From positions 1,116,001 through 1,180,000 of the forward strand of contig NZ_JAICBX010000001.1 in assembly GCF_019492055.1 (NCBI RefSeq): 64,000 bases of DNA, in the 5' to 3' direction. The stretch is from Flavimaribacter sediminis. GTDB lineage: Bacteria; Pseudomonadota; Alphaproteobacteria; Rhizobiales; Rhizobiaceae. The notes beneath the pieces are model-generated. The model saw only the letters and a list, made by a program, of their open reading frames with translations. It ran no database searches and was not told where the DNA came from. Shown piece after piece: positions 61,552-64,000 of this stretch (position 1 is the first letter of the stretch; each line of letters starts with the position of its first letter). The translations under genes were made by a program, and so were the position numbers.

Positions 61552-64000
61552 ATGTCGGAAGATGAAGGGAGCCATCCATTGTCCGCGAATACGCACGACC
61601 GGGACAATTCCTTTTCGGCCGACGATAGGGCGCAACTTGTTCTCGAGGGGCTGCGTGCGCCCGAAAGCGTCGACCGGCTGTGTGAAGAGGCCGGGCTTTC
61701 AAGACACACCTTCGCCAAATGGCGCGACGCCTTTATCGAGGGAGGCCGGAGCCAACTGGCGCGCGAGGCCGAGACGCCGTCCGGCGCGTCCGGTCTGGAC
61801 GACGCCCTGCTCAGGAAAATCGTCGAGTCCTTTCCCGCAAATCTCCTCATATCGAGACTGGACGACGGCGACATCATTTTCCGATCCGCCTCGACTGAAG
61901 CCGTTTACGGCCTCCGGGATCGGACGAGCGAACACTGGATGGACCATAACGAACGGCGCAGGTTCGTCGAGGAAATGCGGACAACGGGCCGGGTCGACAA
62001 GATGCTGTTCAGGGCCCGCGGCTTCGACGGGACAGAGTTTCCCGCCCAGCTGTCCAGCCGGCTGATCGAACACGGCGATCAAACCATCAGCGTCACGACC
62101 TCCACCGACCTCGGCGCCTTCTACGAGATGAGCGAGAAGCTGGAGCAGAACATCGCCCGTTTCCAGGAGGCTCTGGAGGCGCTCGACGAGGGGATCATGC
62201 TTTATGATTCCGATCTCAGGCTCGAACTTTTCAACGGGCGGGCGAACGAGATGTTCTTCCAGGGCGAGGGCAGGTTCGAACTCGGCAAGACGTTCTATGA
62301 GCTTTGCGAACATTTCGCCGTTTCGGGATTGCTCGTGATGCCTCCCGGGCTTGCAAAGGACGACTGGGCGCGGTTCGCCGAGGAGGATGTCCGCGGCCTG
62401 GCGAAGAATACGGAGATTACGACCGCCAGCGGGCGCCTCCTGCTCGGATCGTCCCACCGCACCGATCAGGGCGGCTATCTTCTGACGTTCAGGGACATCA
62501 CCGGGCAGCGTCAGGCGGAAAACGCCCAACGGGAATCGGACACCCTGCTCAGACTGATCGTCGAGACATGCCCGGTCAATTTCATGGTCTCGCGTCTGGA
62601 TGACGGTAAGATCATATATTCCTCGCATGACATGAAGGCCCGCTTCGGGGAAGTCGATTCGACGAACTCGTACTACGCGACGCCGGAAGGCCGCCTGAAA
62701 TACCTCGACAGACTGCTGCCGACGGGCGCGGTCGACGACTATCCCCTCAAGCTGCGCAAGAGCGACGGCGCGATCATGGACGCCGTGACGTCCGCGCGCA
62801 TGACGGTCTACAAGGGCGAGGACGTGATCGTCTCCTCGACCCGCGACGTCACGGATTTCCTGAACCTGCAGGAAGAACTGCGCCACCAGCGCGAGATCGC
62901 CCACCAGAACGAGAAGCTTTCGGCGCTTGGCGAATTGCTCGCAGGCGTCGCCCATGAGCTGAACAATCCCCTTTCCGTGGTGGTCGGCTACTCTCTCATG
63001 CTGAAGGAAAAGGTCGAGAATCCCGTTCACCGGGAGCGGATCGACAGGATCGGACAGGCGGCGGAGCGCTGCGCCCGCATCGTGAAGGTGTTTCTGGCCA
63101 TGGCCCGGCAGAGGCCCGTCAATCCCGAGCCCCTGTCTCTCAACGATATCGTGGAGGCGGCCGCCGCCGGCGCGGCCATCTCCGTGCGCTCGAAGGGGGC
63201 CCGCATCGTCTTCGATCTGGACGCGACCCTGCCGCTGGTCGACGCCGACGAGGACCAGCTTATTCAGGTCTTCACCAATCTCATCTCCAACGCCGGACAT
63301 GCGCTCGCCGGGAAGAAGAAGGACGGCGTCCTGACATTGAGAACCTATTTCGACGACAGGCTGAACCGGGTCGTGGCCGAAGTCGCGGACAACGGGCCAG
63401 GCGTTCCCAAAGAACTCCAGTCGCGGATCTTCGAACCGTTCTTCACGACGAAGGAAGCGGGCGAGGGCACCGGGATCGGTCTCGCCTTCTGTCACCGCAT
63501 CATCGCGACCTATGGCGGGCGCCTGTCCCTGAAATCCTCTCCCTCGAAAGGCGCGCGTTTCATCGTGCGGCTGCCGGAATCCGCGCAGCGGACCGGATAC
63601 CGGTCGATGGCGGTCGATATCCGGGAAAAGGCCCGCGATGTGTGCCGGGTTCTCGTGGTCGACGACGAGATCAACGTCACCGACATGCTCGTCGATCTTC
63701 TCGAGGAACGCGGATGCGAGGTCGTGGCCAGAAATGACGTCGAGTCCGCGCTTCAACTGCTCGAAAGCAGGACGTTTGACATCATCATCAGCGACATCCG
63801 GATGCCCGGGCTCGACGGCGAGGCCTTTTTGAAGCGGCTGAAAGCCTCGTTTCCACACTATGAGGGCCGGCTGGCCTTCGTGACCGGCGATATGCTCAGC
63901 CCGGACGTGGCGGATTTCCTGGCCCGCGCCAATGTTCCCTTCCTCGAAAAACCGGTCGTTCCGGAAGATCTGCAGGCCCTGATCACGGATATCTGCAAAA
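61552..64000 (+). CDS. Hybrid histidine kinase with N-terminal transposase-like HTH (3' end outside window)
   Basis: At least 816 residues are visible. Order: an N-terminal HTH-like unit (about 25-70: [40 protein letters not shown]) of the kind found in IS3/IS66 transposase OrfA; three PAS-like segments (about 80-190, 200-330, 335-440, each beginning [18 protein letters not shown]-like); HisKA with His468 ([17 protein letters not shown]); HATPase_c ([28 protein letters not shown]); and a receiver domain with Asp748 ([13 protein letters not shown]). ATG 61552 has AGGG upstream. No membrane segment is seen, so it is cytosolic. The receiver domain's end is cut by the window. Confidence 0.88.
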   Translation, partial: MSEDEGSHPLSANTHDRDNSFSADDRAQLVLEGLRAPESVDRLCEEAGLSRHTFAKWRDAFIEGGRSQLAREAETPSGASGLDDALLRKIVESFPANLLISRLDDGDIIFRSASTEAVYGLRDRTSEHWMDHNERRRFVEEMRTTGRVDKMLFRARGFDGTEFPAQLSSRLIEHGDQTISVTTSTDLGAFYEMSEKLEQNIARFQEALEALDEGIMLYDSDLRLELFNGRANEMFFQGEGRFELGKTFYELCEHFAVSGLLVMPPGLAKDDWARFAEEDVRGLAKNTEITTASGRLLLGSSHRTDQGGYLLTFRDITGQRQAENAQRESDTLLRLIVETCPVNFMVSRLDDGKIIYSSHDMKARFGEVDSTNSYYATPEGRLKYLDRLLPTGAVDDYPLKLRKSDGAIMDAVTSARMTVYKGEDVIVSSTRDVTDFLNLQEELRHQREIAHQNEKLSALGELLAGVAHELNNPLSVVVGYSLMLKEKVENPVHRERIDRIGQAAERCARIVKVFLAMARQRPVNPEPLSLNDIVEAAAAGAAISVRSKGARIVFDLDATLPLVDADEDQLIQVFTNLISNAGHALAGKKKDGVLTLRTYFDDRLNRVVAEVADNGPGVPKELQSRIFEPFFTTKEAGEGTGIGLAFCHRIIATYGGRLSLKSSPSKGARFIVRLPESAQRTGYRSMAVDIREKARDVCRVLVVDDEINVTDMLVDLLEERGCEVVARNDVESALQLLESRTFDIIISDIRMPGLDGEAFLKRLKASFPHYEGRLAFVTGDMLSPDVADFLARANVPFLEKPVVPEDLQALITDICK

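Noticed and set aside
61699-63858. 719-codon open frame on the minus strand opposite the hybrid kinase
   Set aside because: The forward frame carries clear kinase and receiver motifs; the reverse frame is a GC-rich shadow.
1-64000. CRISPR arrays, tRNA/rRNA genes and prophage genes
   Set aside because: No regularly spaced repeats, no cloverleaf or rRNA-like segments and no phage structural proteins were found by reading; a tRNAscan or Infernal run would be needed to be certain.

Overview
The window looks like chromosomal DNA of an alphaproteobacterium, most likely of the order Hyphomicrobiales (Rhizobiales). It is GC-rich. It carries core genes in an arrangement I know from that order: a dnaE end, dinB, divK-pleD, rpmG, rnr-topA-dprA-plsY, pyrB-pyrC and ruvX. 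It also has a GTTC-N7-GTTC LexA box at dinB and rhizobial-type conserved proteins (DUF3572, DUF983, DUF6105). No rRNA, tRNA, CRISPR array or prophage was seen. The species cannot be named from this.

Layout. (1) 1-15.5 kb, core block: end of dnaE, a quinone oxidoreductase, SOS-controlled dinB, a HAD protein with DUF3572, divK-pleD (cell-cycle and c-di-GMP signalling), a probable small RNA, then a long leftward run plsY-dprA-topA-rnr-DUF983-NUDIX-MFS-rpmG. (2) 15.6-38.3 kb, metabolic accessory block: a three-gene 2-oxoacid:acceptor oxidoreductase operon, a DEAD-box helicase, an FAD/NAD(P) protein, a TAXI-type TRAP transporter beside a four-gene catabolic operon (amidohydrolase, CoA ligase, double alpha/beta hydrolase, FAD oxidase), a GST, and a LysR-controlled SDR/NTF2/hydrolase cluster. 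The TRAP operon and the amidohydrolase operon share a near-identical operator-like sequence, so they are probably one uptake-plus-degradation regulon. (3) 38.2-46.4 kb, a probable acquired island bounded by two ~51-bp copies of the 3' end of the lysR gene. It holds gene remnants, an IS1182-family element, a compact prokaryotic ubiquitin-like operon (three ubiquitin-like domains fused to an E2; a JAMM peptidase fused to an E1; DUF6527) and a divergent operon (ribbon-helix-helix, GNAT, XRE, ImmA/IrrE). (4) 46.4-51 kb: a DUF5996-GNAT fusion, pirin, LysR and a haloperoxidase-like hydrolase. (5) 51-58.5 kb, core again: dihydroorotase-like pyrC, pyrB, acyl-CoA dehydrogenase, AEC transporter, DUF6105, ruvX, a metallo-beta-lactamase-fold hydrolase and a methyltransferase. 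(6) 58.5-64 kb: a DUF922 protein, cytosine methyltransferase plus Vsr, a small secreted protein, and a hybrid histidine kinase with a transposase-like helix-turn-helix at its N-terminus, cut by the window end. The last two genes share a duplicated ~40-bp promoter-like module.

In related genomes pyrC and plsY are, as far as I know, close neighbours. Here ~35 kb separates them, so regions 2-4 look like a large insertion into a conserved core block. The most interesting item is the ubiquitin-like operon. Its component families are known from comparative genomics and antiphage-defence work, but this compact double-fusion layout, the unusual E1 crossover region, and its pairing with an RHH-GNAT-XRE-ImmA operon across a 3 x 11-bp repeat array merit attention.
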